From assembly GCA_947501885.1 (NCBI GenBank), contig CANMXN010000001.1, positions 186,001 to 250,000 of the forward strand: a DNA stretch of 64,000 nt, given 5' to 3'. Source of the stretch: an uncultured Sphingorhabdus sp. Lineage in GTDB: Bacteria; Pseudomonadota; Alphaproteobacteria; Sphingomonadales; Sphingomonadaceae. Below are positions 16,850-25,561 of the stretch, one piece after another. Under the pieces are notes generated by a model. It was given only the letters and a program-made list of their open reading frames with translations. It had not been told where the DNA came from and made no database searches. How positions within the stretch are numbered: the first letter of the stretch is position 1; each line of letters starts with the position of its first letter. Position numbers and translations under genes: made by a program.

Positions 16850-17059
16850 ATGACCAATTTTATTCTCACTATCATGATGTTTGCAGCCTTTATTTTGCTG
16901 TGGGGCGCTTGGAAAATGCGCGATGATAAGGAATTGCGCGTTAAAATGCTCCTTATGATCATTACGGCTCTGGTTATCATTGGGAATATTGCAATTTGGA
17001 CGCTACCGACCAAGAGCGGCAAAACGCTGGCCGATGATGAGATCGAACGGGTTGAGTGA
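16850..17059 (+). CDS. Small two-segment membrane protein, unknown
   Basis: A 69-residue protein with two hydrophobic segments (about residues 3-21 and 33-52) joined by a charged loop (KMRDDKELRVK) and an acidic tail. It starts at ATG 16850 after AAGAACC and is not overlapped by another likely gene. I do not recognise the family; it looks like one of the small conserved inner-membrane proteins of this lineage. Confidence 0.65.
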   Translation: MTNFILTIMMFAAFILLWGAWKMRDDKELRVKMLLMIITALVIIGNIAIWTLPTKSGKTLADDEIERVE

Positions 17060-17092
17060 AATATTAATATTACTAATTCTTTCTTATAAGCT

Positions 17093-18067
17093 TTAACTGT
17101 AATTATTAAAATCTAAATATTCTGGATACCATCTTTCTTGCCATGTAGTGTCAGGTATATAATATTCTTCTGCTTTCCAGTGAGGATATGAACGAAATTC
17201 AAACATGTTATCCCTGCTAAAAGAGGTCTCAAGCTTATTCGGACCCATCTGAGATCCCGCTAATATTATAAGTGCAGCCATAGTCTCAAATGCAGTTTCT
17301 AGCGTGGCACTTGATAGTTTATTTTCTCTATCGTGTTTAATTTCATTGTATGTTTTATAAAACTCCAATGATTCAGTTGGTTTGTTTGCGTCCCATTTTT
17401 CAAAGGGCTTAAAGTTTTTGAGATTAGGATACTCAGGGAATTTGACCGAATAAGTTCCTAATTGTAGAGGGTGCATTAACTTGCAATAATCATTTGTCGT
17501 CATTTTTTCATCATCGCCAGAGTGATTGTTTGCTCTCAATACACCTTTCCACAAAGCTTCGATTTCAGTACATATTAATATTATTAATTCTCTAATTGCT
17601 ACCCCATATGCTTGTAGATTATTTTTATGCGGCCATATATTAGTACATATGTCATCTAACAGATGAAACATTCTTTTAATCTGTTTTCTCGTGATGACAT
17701 TGTAATCAGCGTTGTAAAAATATTCATCCCAACTAACTTGCCTATGTTTATCAGTTATTATTGTAGGACGATATATTCTAGGGTAGCAGCTACCTTGATT
17801 GGGTAAATTAGCTTTTTTTAAATGATAATTGCCTTCTGAAGAAATGCCATTCCACAGGCCATATTTATTCTTTATAATGTCGCTTTTTTCACATTCATTT
17901 AAATCATTAAAACCTTCAAAATCAACGAAACCACTTGACTCTAAGTTATCAGGAAGTGGGGTTAATCGACTTTTGATATTGCCATTTTCTAGACGACCAA
18001 TTTCTGAGAAAGTAAACAAATGTAGAGGTAGGCTATCACCTTTTGTTAATATGCGGATATCAGTCAT
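17093..18067 (-). CDS. Unknown protein with a KHDR-containing helical region
   Basis: A 324-residue protein that I cannot assign. The N-terminal third is rich in aromatic and polar residues; the middle is helical (ITRKQIKRMFHLLDDICTNIW, then AIRELIILICTEIEALWKG) and contains FYKTYNEIKHDRENKLSSAT at about 237-256. The helical bundle followed by an xxIKHDR motif recalls HEPN-like proteins, but this is a resemblance seen by eye only. No signal peptide. The DNA is visibly more AT-rich than its neighbours. It starts nine bases after the stop of the alpha/beta hydrolase gene, so it may have been inserted downstream of it and be co-transcribed. Confidence 0.7.
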   Translation of the reverse strand: MTDIRILTKGDSLPLHLFTFSEIGRLENGNIKSRLTPLPDNLESSGFVDFEGFNDLNECEKSDIIKNKYGLWNGISSEGNYHLKKANLPNQGSCYPRIYRPTIITDKHRQVSWDEYFYNADYNVITRKQIKRMFHLLDDICTNIWPHKNNLQAYGVAIRELIILICTEIEALWKGVLRANNHSGDDEKMTTNDYCKLMHPLQLGTYSVKFPEYPNLKNFKPFEKWDANKPTESLEFYKTYNEIKHDRENKLSSATLETAFETMAALIILAGSQMGPNKLETSFSRDNMFEFRSYPHWKAEEYYIPDTTWQERWYPEYLDFNNYS

Positions 18068-18076
18068 TCGAACCGA

Positions 18077-18733
18077 TTACTTAATCGGTGAATTGGGGTC
18101 TAGGCGCATGTTGAGATAATTATCGACGCTGCCCATCATAAGTTCCATTTCGGTTTCATAAAAATGATTCGCACGCGGAATTTCATCATGATGCACAGTG
18201 ATATGCTTTTGAGTGCGGAGTTTATCGACCAATTTCTGTACGCTGTTTGGTGTAACAATTTCATCATTCACCCCTTGGATTATGATGCCTGATGAAGGGC
18301 AAGGCGCAAGGAAACTGAAATCATACATATTGGCGGGAGGAGAAACGGAGATAAAACCGCGAATCTCTGGGCGGCGCATCAAAAGCTGCATTCCGATCCA
18401 TGCGCCAAAGCTAAAGCCTGCTATCCAAGTGGTTTGTGCTTCGGGATGGATGCTTTGCACCCAATCAAGCGCGGATGCGGCGTCGGATAATTCACCAATG
18501 CCATTATCAAACTCGCCTTGTGATCGGCCAACGCCGCGGAAATTAAAACGCAAAGTGGCGAATCCGCGATCCACAAAGGTTTTATACATGGCTTGAGTGA
18601 TGCGATCATTCATCGTGCCGCCTGCTTTTGGATGCGGGTGAAGGATCATTGCGACGGGAGCGCGCGGTTTTGGTGGGGGGCTAAAGCGTCCTTCTAAACG
18701 ACCTTCGGGACCTGGAATAATGACTGATGGCAT
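18077..18733 (-). CDS. Alpha/beta hydrolase (dienelactone hydrolase-like)
   Basis: The 218-residue protein starts with IIPGPEGRLEGRF, then ILHPHPKAGGTMNDRITQ with the oxyanion-side HPHP motif, a Rossmann-like FRGVGRSQG turn, the nucleophile elbow AGFSFGAWIG (Ser), the acid in IIIQGVNDEIV and the late His in RANHFYETE. Proteins of this length and layout are common in alphaproteobacteria and are annotated only as hydrolases. It diverges from the first cysteine desulfurase gene across 151 bases. The following AT-rich unknown gene is close behind it. Confidence 0.85.
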   Translation of the reverse strand: MPSVIIPGPEGRLEGRFSPPPKPRAPVAMILHPHPKAGGTMNDRITQAMYKTFVDRGFATLRFNFRGVGRSQGEFDNGIGELSDAASALDWVQSIHPEAQTTWIAGFSFGAWIGMQLLMRRPEIRGFISVSPPANMYDFSFLAPCPSSGIIIQGVNDEIVTPNSVQKLVDKLRTQKHITVHHDEIPRANHFYETEMELMMGSVDNYLNMRLDPNSPIK

Positions 18734-18884
18734 AATATATTCGCTTTTTATAGATGCTGTGGCGAGCGTTAACGCACCAATGCAATTTACTTTTCAATGT
18801 GCCTATATAGAAAGATGCAGCAATTTCGCAACAAAAGGATTATCAAGCTTTACAATTATCGATTATCTGGACAAGAAAACTATA

Positions 18885-19976
18885 ATGAATAAGCAAAACC
18901 GCCTATATTTAGATCATGCTGCCACCACGCCTATCATTGATGCCGCACGTCAAGCTATGGCGGAAGAGGCTTCGATATGGGCCAATCCCTCATCGCCCCA
19001 TGCAGAAGGGCGCGCAAGCAAAGCAAGATTAGAGGAATACCGTAAAGAGATAAAAACGGCCCTTGGTTGGGATGGACATCTGCTATTTACCAGCGGGGCT
19101 AGTGAAGCAATAGATATGGTGATGCGAGCCTGTCGTCATGATATATATGTCAGTGCAGGGGAACATGAGGCCGTTTTGACTAGTAGTGGTGCAAAAGGTT
19201 ATGATGATCCAAATAGCCATATATTGGCATTGCAATCGGATGGCTATGTTGATGAAGAGGCGCTTATAAAAGCCCTCAGCGGCACAGAAGGTTCATTAGT
19301 GGCCATACAATCGGTGAATAATGAAACAGGGGTTATTCAACCTTGGGATAGGCTGGTTGATATTATCCATGCGCATGAAGGTATAGCTTTTGCCGATTGT
19401 TCGCAAAGCGCAGGCAAAATGCCATTACCCAATACGGACATTATTGCGCTTTCTGGGCATAAGCTTGGTGGTCCGCCAGGTATTGGTTTATTGTTGATCA
19501 AAGATTTATCATGGCTCAACCCCACTGGCGGTCAAGAGCAAGGCTATCGGCGAGGGACAGAAAATGGCCCCTATGTTGCGGCCTTAGCAGCGGCTCTGAC
19601 ACATGGATATGATTGGATGGATAATGCAAGAGAATTGCGTTCTTATCTGGATGAACGGATAATAGCATTGGGCGGTGAGATTATAGCAAGTGATAGTGAG
19701 CGATTACCGACTATTGCGGGTTATAGAATGGCTGGTGTTGGAGCTTCTGCACAGCTTATCGAATTTGACATAAAGGGGATATCGGTCTCTGCAGGCAGTG
19801 CTTGTTCATCTGGTACGTTGAAAACCAGTCATGTCCTCAGGGCTATGGGGTATGATGATGCAGTGGCATCAGAAGTGATAAGGGTTAGTTTTGGTCCTGA
19901 TACTATTAAAGCTGATATCATGCGTTTCTTAGATGTGTGGGAAGCTTTATATAAAAGGCATAAGAATGGCCGCTGA
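18885..19976 (+). CDS. Cysteine desulfurase, class V aminotransferase fold (first of two)
   Basis: The 363-residue PLP enzyme should release sulfur from cysteine as a persulfide. It has YLDHAATTPI at the N-terminus, His of SAGEHEAVL, the PLP lysine Lys193 in ALSGHKLGGPPGIG, and the catalytic loop SAGSACSSG with Cys307. ATG 18885 is chosen because the MNKQNRLYLDHAATTP opening matches the family; the frame extends upstream to 18720 but that part overlaps the divergent hydrolase start. The next desulfurase gene overlaps it by 11 bases. It is shorter than IscS (about 400 residues). Confidence 0.92.
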   Translation: MNKQNRLYLDHAATTPIIDAARQAMAEEASIWANPSSPHAEGRASKARLEEYRKEIKTALGWDGHLLFTSGASEAIDMVMRACRHDIYVSAGEHEAVLTSSGAKGYDDPNSHILALQSDGYVDEEALIKALSGTEGSLVAIQSVNNETGVIQPWDRLVDIIHAHEGIAFADCSQSAGKMPLPNTDIIALSGHKLGGPPGIGLLLIKDLSWLNPTGGQEQGYRRGTENGPYVAALAAALTHGYDWMDNARELRSYLDERIIALGGEIIASDSERLPTIAGYRMAGVGASAQLIEFDIKGISVSAGSACSSGTLKTSHVLRAMGYDDAVASEVIRVSFGPDTIKADIMRFLDVWEALYKRHKNGR

Positions 19977-21111
19977 TATTTATCTCGACTATCAGGCGAG
20001 CACACCGCTTGTGCCAGAGGTGTATGAAGTAATGAAGCCTTGGCTAAGCCAGCATTTTGCCAATCCGCATAGTATGCATAAGATGGGGCGTAAGGCGAGT
20101 GCTGCGGTTGAGGCCGCTCGTGCTAGCGTCAGCGCATTTTTCCCCGATGGTGAAATTATCTTTACTAGCGGAGCAACAGAAGCGCTTAATCTTGCTATAA
20201 TAGGGAGTTTGCAAAAGTGCGCCCCGCATCGTAACAAGATTGTCACCTTACCTAGCGAACATGCTGCTGTATTGGATGTGCTGCACCATATAGAGAAATA
20301 TGGTGTGATTGACCAAGCAGGTCAACATAGGCATTTTAAACTCTATATTGTGCCGCTTCACAATGATGGCCTTGTTGATTGGGAGGCTTACCGCAACTCT
20401 CTGGATGGTGATTGCGCTTTAGTTGCGGCTATGTTGGTGAATAATGAAATAGGGGTTGTTCAACCCATTGAGAAAATGGCTGATGCCGCCCATGAGCATG
20501 GCGCGCTCTTTTTATGTGATATGGTACAGGGTTTTGGCCGTACCAATATGCCAAGCAATGTTGATCTGGCAGCTATCTCTGGACATAAAATATATGGGCC
20601 AAAAGGCATTGGCGCTTTGTGGATGAAAAAAGACATTGCGCTATCATCTATCATGCATGGTGGCGGTCAAGAAAAAGGATTGCGTTCAGGGACTTTGTCA
20701 CCTGCTTTATGCGCAAGCCTTGGAGAGGCTGCAAGCCTGATGCGAAGCCATGCACAAGTTGACCAAGATCATATTGAAAAGCTTATCAATGCTATAAAGC
20801 CATATATTGCGGATTGGACCATCAATGGTTCAACTGATATTCGCTATCAGGGTAATCTTAATATGCGTATGGATGGATTAGATGTAGCTAGGCTTATGTC
20901 CGATTTGCGGCATATTGCTTTTTCAGCAGGCAGCGCCTGTGCCAGCGGTTCGGGTCGTACCAGTCATGTTTTAGAGGCAATAGGATTAAGTGAGAGCCAA
21001 GCAAAAAACTCTATTCGTTTGGGTATAGGCCGTTATACGCAAGAGGATGAATGGGTCGCAGCTATCAAGGCAATTGATAAAGCGGCCAAAGCACAATTAT
21101 ATGGAATTTAG
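19966..21111 (+). CDS. Cysteine desulfurase (second of two)
   Basis: A 381-residue paralogue of the preceding gene, also with all key residues: YLDYQASTPL, His of PSEHAAVLD, PLP lysine Lys208 in ISGHKIYGPKGIG, and Cys325 in SAGSACASGSGRTSHVL. The start at ATG 19966 lies inside the end of the first gene; the further upstream TTG/ATG options lengthen the overlap. A ferredoxin gene follows after two bases. Having two intact desulfurases translationally coupled, with no IscU scaffold or chaperone beside them, is unusual. They may form a heterodimer or serve different acceptors such as tRNA thiolation; the sequence does not say which. Confidence 0.92.
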   Translation: MAADIYLDYQASTPLVPEVYEVMKPWLSQHFANPHSMHKMGRKASAAVEAARASVSAFFPDGEIIFTSGATEALNLAIIGSLQKCAPHRNKIVTLPSEHAAVLDVLHHIEKYGVIDQAGQHRHFKLYIVPLHNDGLVDWEAYRNSLDGDCALVAAMLVNNEIGVVQPIEKMADAAHEHGALFLCDMVQGFGRTNMPSNVDLAAISGHKIYGPKGIGALWMKKDIALSSIMHGGGQEKGLRSGTLSPALCASLGEAASLMRSHAQVDQDHIEKLINAIKPYIADWTINGSTDIRYQGNLNMRMDGLDVARLMSDLRHIAFSAGSACASGSGRTSHVLEAIGLSESQAKNSIRLGIGRYTQEDEWVAAIKAIDKAAKAQLYGI

Positions 21112-21113
21112 AG

Positions 21114-21446
21114 ATGAAGATTAAATTTATTGCAGCGGATCAAGAAACAGAGACCATAGTTGATGCGGATGTCGGTCAGAATTTATTAGCATTGGGGCAG
21201 TTACATGATCAGCCTCTAGAAGGAACATGTGAAGGGCAAATGGCTTGTTCAACCTGTCATGTTATTATTGGACGTGATTGGTTTGATAAATTACCTGCTG
21301 CCAGTGAAATGGAAGAAGATATGCTGGATATGGCTGCATCGCCAAAACGTACGAGCCGGCTGGCTTGTCAGATTGATTTAACGCAAGATTTGGATGGTAT
21401 GAGCGTTTACATGCCCAAAGAGGTACGAAATATGGAAGGTTTTTGA
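21114..21446 (+). CDS. fdx: [2Fe-2S] ferredoxin, adrenodoxin type
   Basis: The 110-residue protein has the vertebrate/bacterial adrenodoxin-like cluster motif C-x5-C-x2-C in GTCEGQMACSTCHV, with the fourth ligand in SRLACQI. An acidic stretch (ASEMEEDMLDMA) matches the partner-binding helix of this class. Such ferredoxins donate electrons for Fe-S cluster assembly or to cytochromes P450; next to two cysteine desulfurases the former is more likely. It begins two bases after the second desulfurase stop. Confidence 0.95.
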   Translation: MKIKFIAADQETETIVDADVGQNLLALGQLHDQPLEGTCEGQMACSTCHVIIGRDWFDKLPAASEMEEDMLDMAASPKRTSRLACQIDLTQDLDGMSVYMPKEVRNMEGF

Positions 21447-21470
21447 CCTTTTTATTCACTATTTGGCATT

Positions 21471-21500
21471 TTGATGAAACAGATGCTTTATATTTATAAA
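21471..21500 (+). promoter_or_regulatory. Possible promoter of ssrA
   Basis: TTGATG at 21471-21476 and TATAAA at 21495-21500 are 18 bases apart, a reasonable sigma-70-like pair about 50 bases upstream of the tmRNA acceptor piece. This is a weak call from sequence alone. Confidence 0.3.
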
Positions 21501-21550
21501 TTATAGCCTATATGGATAGTGCTGGCTTTGGCTAGCTATAGCAATAAATG

Positions 21551-21862
21551 ACACTGTGTAATAGGCACAGCGGACCCGGGGGCAGTACCCGGCGGCTCCA
21601 CCATAAATATGCAGCAATGCAGCTTTTTGAAGGGGCCGAACCAGGATCGACGTGTGTTCAAAGGCTTTGTTTTTGCTCGGGCTGAGTAACCCGTAAAAGG
21701 CTTACAACTTATAAGTGCAAACGATAATGAAGCACTTGCTCTAGCAGCATAATTGATGGGCTAACGCCCTGACATTACACTAATAGAACGCGGCTGGATC
21801 TGCCGGGCAACAGGAAGATTACGGCGGTCCGGAGGTACCGAGCAACAGAAACCTCCACTTTT
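21551..21862 (+). ncRNA. ssrA: tmRNA, circularly permuted two-piece form
   Basis: tmRNA with SmpB rescues stalled ribosomes and tags the nascent peptide. The gene is permuted as in alphaproteobacteria: the acceptor piece comes first, ending CGGCTCCACCA at 21603, then a 28-base spacer, then the coding piece starting GGGGCCGAACCAGG at 21632. The acceptor stem forms between GGGGCCG and CGGCTCC across the two pieces. The reading frame 21717-21749 encodes ANDNEALALAA followed by TAA. The hairpin GGAGGT/ACCTCC at 21831-21856 followed by TTTT probably closes the transcript. The exact 5' end of the acceptor piece is estimated. smpB lies far away at 49.6 kb. Confidence 0.95.
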
Positions 21863-21870
21863 ATATATAA

Positions 21871-22098
21871 TTAATCATCGCCGATCATTTGTGAAAGTTC
21901 AACGGCTTGTAGCATTTTTGCTGCTGCTAAAAATACAGCGCCTGTACAACAGAGAAATAGCAACAGTCCGCCCATACCTGGATACTGGAATAGATATTCC
22001 TCGCCGCGTTTTACTGCGCCTAATGCTAAAGCATAGGTGATTAAGAAAACCTCAAGCTTGGTTTTTATCTTAAACAATCGAGATATTTTATTCCACAT
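21871..22098 (-). CDS. Small membrane protein, unknown
   Basis: A 75-residue protein with one clear hydrophobic segment (residues 43-63, GLLLFLCCTGAVFLAAAKML) and a weaker one around 16-28, a basic N-terminus and an acidic C-terminus (SQMIGDD). It is convergent with ssrA. I do not recognise the family. Upstream lies TTAACCTTTTACTAAC (22100-22115), which resembles the CtrA site TTAA-N7-TTAAC with one mismatch, but this is weak. Confidence 0.6.
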   Translation of the reverse strand: MWNKISRLFKIKTKLEVFLITYALALGAVKRGEEYLFQYPGMGGLLLFLCCTGAVFLAAAKMLQAVELSQMIGDD

Positions 22099-22256
22099 AT
22101 TAACCTTTTACTAACCATTATTATGATTAGCAACCATTATGCCAATTCAGTATCTCTGCGATAAATTATGATTAATAATCAATAGATTGTAAGAATAACC
22201 GACATTAACTATAATATGATGATATAGGCGAATTATGCTCATATTTTGCATAATAA

Positions 22257-23102
22257 TTATGCGCTTAATGCATCTAAATATCGTGCTAATTCAATATATT
22301 GCTCAACAGTGATAACCTCTGCGCGATCTGTGGGCGATATGCCGACTGTTTCAAGAGCTTTCGTAATGTTTGCAATTGGTTTTAGGCTCTGACGTAGCAT
22401 TTTGCGCCTTTGTCCAAATGCTAATGCTGTAATATTCTCTAATGTTTTATGGCGGATATTATCAGGTGCTTTTTTAGGCACAATATGCACAACAGCAGAC
22501 ATTATTTTTGGCGGCGGTGTAAAGGCTGATCTATGAACGTTCATAGCTATTTTAGCATTACTGCGCCAACCCGCCAAAATAGAGAGTCTGCCATATGGTT
22601 TAGTAGCAGCTTTGGCGACAATACGCATTGCAACCTCTTTTTGAAACATCAGGCTTAGAGATAACCATTTGGGCGGCCATATTTCCTCAGATAGCCATTT
22701 AACCGCCAAGGCTGAGCCAATATTATAAGGAAGGTTTGATAATAAATGAAAATTACCTTCAATATAATCATTGGGATTAATCTTGAGGGCATCATCTTCT
22801 ATAATGGTGAGTCGATTTGGGAAATATGTTGATAATTCTTCTAAAGCTGGAATACACCTGGAATCGCGTTCAACAACAGTAACATAAGCGCCTGCGCGTA
22901 ATAATGCTCTTGTGAGACCACCTGGACCTGGACCAACCTCGAATACCTGTTGATCATGCAATGGGCCTGGGATAGCCGCAATACGGTCCAACAATTGTTC
23001 GTCGAGTAAAAAATTTTGCCCTAATGCTTTATTGGCGTCTAATCCATATTTTGAGATAACTTCGCGCAATGCTGGCAGCGAAGGTGGGTTAGGGGATATC
23101 AT
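22257..23102 (-). CDS. rsmA: 16S rRNA (adenine1518/1519-N6) dimethyltransferase
   Basis: RsmA (KsgA) dimethylates two adjacent adenines in helix 45 of 16S rRNA. The 281-residue protein shows ALGQNFLLDEQLLDRIA, motif I VFEVGPGPGGLTRALL, the catalytic NLPYNIGSAL and the C-terminal AFGQRRKMLRQSLK. Its ATG overlaps the pdxA stop in an ATGA junction, so translation is probably coupled. A palindrome GCATAATAATTATGC covers its stop codon (22248-22262). Confidence 0.98.
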   Translation of the reverse strand: MISPNPPSLPALREVISKYGLDANKALGQNFLLDEQLLDRIAAIPGPLHDQQVFEVGPGPGGLTRALLRAGAYVTVVERDSRCIPALEELSTYFPNRLTIIEDDALKINPNDYIEGNFHLLSNLPYNIGSALAVKWLSEEIWPPKWLSLSLMFQKEVAMRIVAKAATKPYGRLSILAGWRSNAKIAMNVHRSAFTPPPKIMSAVVHIVPKKAPDNIRHKTLENITALAFGQRRKMLRQSLKPIANITKALETVGISPTDRAEVITVEQYIELARYLDALSA

Positions 23103-24124
23103 CGCGGTGCAACCAGACTCTGCTCATATTTATCTCTATGTTGCGCAATATTTTCCGCCATATGGATAGCAGCTATCATGGAGTCGGCTCTTGCAATATT
23201 TTGCCCTGCTATATCAAAGGCTGTCCCATGATCGGGAGATGTTCTAATGATTGGAAGGCCCAAGGTAAGGTTGACTGCCTCATGAAAATATAATGTTTTA
23301 AGCGGGATAAGCGCTTGATCATGATAACAGCATATAGCAGCGTCATAATGTGTGCGAGCCTCAGCATGAAAGATAGTATCTGCTGGCAAAGGACCAAGAA
23401 TTTTATATCCTTCCCGATTTAATTCTTCAATGACGGGCCTAAGCAGCGTAATTTCTTCATGACCCATTGCACCATCTTCTCCTGCGTGAGGATTAACCCC
23501 GGCAAAGGCGATAATGGGGTCATCTATGCCAAAAGACCGTATTAGACCATTTCTGGTAGATATTATGCAATTTTTGACCATATCAAAGGTTAATGTTTCG
23601 GATATTTTATGCAGAGGGATATGAGTTGTAACAGGAACAACGCGCAAAGTTGGTCCTGCCAACATCATGATAGCATTGCTTTTTGATACACCGCAACGTT
23701 CGGCTATAAATTCGGTTTGTCCAGCATGTGTAAAACCAACATCATATAATTGTTTTTTGCAAACTGGAGCCGTTATAACAGCGCTTGCATGACCAGCTCG
23801 CGCTAGTCCAACCGCATGTTCTAAGGCTTGAAAAGCAATGTGCGCCCCTGATATATTGGGTTTCCCAGCATGAATATTATTGCAACTACCAATATCTATA
23901 ATGGGTAGGGCATCATCAAAAATTTCTATTGCCTCGCTTGGGTTAGAGATGACAGAAATAGGGCCGTGCCAATGTAAGGGAAATATATCTGCATCCCCAA
24001 TAGCAAAAAAAGGATGAAGTTTCTGGTTATTGCGTTCTTGCCAAGCCTTGCCGATAATCTCTGGGCCAATTCCAGCAGGGTCTCCCGCTGATATTGCGAA
24101 AGGAGCAGTCTGTGCCGCTACCAT
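23099..24124 (-). CDS. pdxA: 4-hydroxythreonine-4-phosphate dehydrogenase
   Basis: PdxA oxidises 4-phosphohydroxy-L-threonine with NAD in the DXP-dependent route to pyridoxal phosphate. The 341-residue protein has ISAGDPAGIGPEI at the start, THAGQTEFIAE and CYHDQALIPLKTL with metal-binding His residues, and the late RTSPDHGTAFDIAG. It sits in the alphaproteobacterial order lptD-surA-pdxA-rsmA, 14 bases after surA. Confidence 0.98.
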   Translation of the reverse strand: MVAAQTAPFAISAGDPAGIGPEIIGKAWQERNNQKLHPFFAIGDADIFPLHWHGPISVISNPSEAIEIFDDALPIIDIGSCNNIHAGKPNISGAHIAFQALEHAVGLARAGHASAVITAPVCKKQLYDVGFTHAGQTEFIAERCGVSKSNAIMMLAGPTLRVVPVTTHIPLHKISETLTFDMVKNCIISTRNGLIRSFGIDDPIIAFAGVNPHAGEDGAMGHEEITLLRPVIEELNREGYKILGPLPADTIFHAEARTHYDAAICCYHDQALIPLKTLYFHEAVNLTLGLPIIRTSPDHGTAFDIAGQNIARADSMIAAIHMAENIAQHRDKYEQSLVAPR

Positions 24125-24138
24125 ATTTACGCCATCCT

Positions 24139-25479
24139 TTAATTATATTCAATAATAGCATCACGCCTTAGGTCACGGAGGTAAATTTGTGCGCGCCTAT
24201 CAATACGCTCATTCTCCATAGGAATCATCACTTCATCAAAAGTTGGAAGCTTTGCTTCTTCAGGTTGATCACGTCCGCATAATACGAATGCAGTTACACC
24301 TTGCTGATCTCTAAAAGGTGGGGTCACTTGACCTATTTGAATATTGAGCAATAAGTCTTGTAATTGAGGGGGCAATCGCCTTGCTACCAAATTGGGGTCA
24401 CTACCAACCACTGCCGATATTGTTGAGGCAACATCTTCAACTTGTCCACAACCTTTAATTGTTTGGGTTGTTGCTGCAAAATTATCCACCAATTGCGTAG
24501 CACTTTGCGGTTCAGTATCTGCAGGTATGACGAGCGATATTTGTTTTAAGTTTAATATACTATCTCTTATGTCCGTGGTTAAGATTTGTCTTTTATCAAC
24601 CAATAGCATGATCGATAATCCGCCAGGGACAGGGACAGTAGCTATTTGGCCGCTTTCCATAGTTTTCAAAGCATCGGACATTGACGCAGGTAGTGTTTCG
24701 GGCCTTACAAAGCCAAGGTCACCACCAACGCTTTTCGTCGTTGCTTCAGAAAATTGTGAAGCTAGGGTCCCAAAATTACCGCCTTGTTGTAATCGATCAA
24801 CTATTCTTTTCGCATTGGCTACAACGGCATCTTGGTTTTGTGCCGTAAATGATAAATATATCTCACCGACATGATATTCGACTTTGCCTTTGTCGGCTTT
24901 CAATTTATCCAAATGCGCATTAACCTCTTTTTCGCTAACATTAACACGAATATTGCGCCTTAATAATCGATTCCAAGCTATTTGGCCTCTAACCAATCGC
25001 ATGAATGATTCTGAGGATGAACCAAGTTCTTTCAAATATGGTCCTAGTTCATCGAGTGGGCGGTTAAACATTTGTTGAGACCGGCTTTCGGCACGACGTT
25101 TCAGGTCTATAGCTGATACATCAATTTCGTTGGCGCTAGCTTCTTGAATCTGCAATGTTTCATCAATTAAGTCAGCCAGTATCTGCGGTCTTAGTGCTTG
25201 CCTCTGTTCGTCAGTGGGTTGAGCATTCCTAAGAGCGAGCAGCAAGGCAAGCCTATGGTCGACGTCTGTACCGGTTAATATCTCTCCGTTAATAATGGCG
25301 GTTGCGCGCCGTGTGTTGGGATCTGTAGCGCCAAAAAACTTCTGTCCATTAGGAAGTTGTAGTCCTGCTTCAACAGGTGTTTCATCTTGAACAGTCTGAG
25401 CAGATAATGGTGCATATGCGCTCCCCATTAATGCAAAAGTGCCTAAAATGAATGAAGATATTTGAATTTTGTTTTTCAT
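24139..25479 (-). CDS. surA: Periplasmic chaperone and peptidyl-prolyl isomerase SurA
   Basis: SurA escorts unfolded outer-membrane proteins, including LptD, through the periplasm. The 446-residue protein has a signal peptide (cleavage near APLSAQT), an N-terminal SurA_N helical domain with ILADLIDETLQIQEA, and one clear parvulin domain around residues 205-300 (YHVGEIYLS...GGDLGFVRPETLP). The second parvulin domain is degenerate, as in many alphaproteobacteria. It is 82 bases downstream of lptD. Confidence 0.92.
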   Translation of the reverse strand: MKNKIQISSFILGTFALMGSAYAPLSAQTVQDETPVEAGLQLPNGQKFFGATDPNTRRATAIINGEILTGTDVDHRLALLLALRNAQPTDEQRQALRPQILADLIDETLQIQEASANEIDVSAIDLKRRAESRSQQMFNRPLDELGPYLKELGSSSESFMRLVRGQIAWNRLLRRNIRVNVSEKEVNAHLDKLKADKGKVEYHVGEIYLSFTAQNQDAVVANAKRIVDRLQQGGNFGTLASQFSEATTKSVGGDLGFVRPETLPASMSDALKTMESGQIATVPVPGGLSIMLLVDKRQILTTDIRDSILNLKQISLVIPADTEPQSATQLVDNFAATTQTIKGCGQVEDVASTISAVVGSDPNLVARRLPPQLQDLLLNIQIGQVTPPFRDQQGVTAFVLCGRDQPEEAKLPTFDEVMIPMENERIDRRAQIYLRDLRRDAIIEYN

Positions 25480-25519
25480 TTTTCAGTCCAAAAAATATTT
25501 TACTCATACTGGTATATTC

Positions 25520-25541
25520 AACAAGAGCTGAACAAGAGCTG
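25520..25541. repeat. Tandem 11-base duplication between lptD and surA
   Basis: AACAAGAGCTG occurs twice back to back in the 82-base gap. It looks like a recent slippage or duplication event with no visible function. Confidence 0.7.
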
Positions 25542-25561
25542 AAAATCAACTCTATACCCCT

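Noticed and set aside
18720-18884. Upstream extension of the first cysteine desulfurase
   Set aside because: The added 55 residues do not resemble the family and overlap the divergent hydrolase start; ATG 18885 gives the normal N-terminus.
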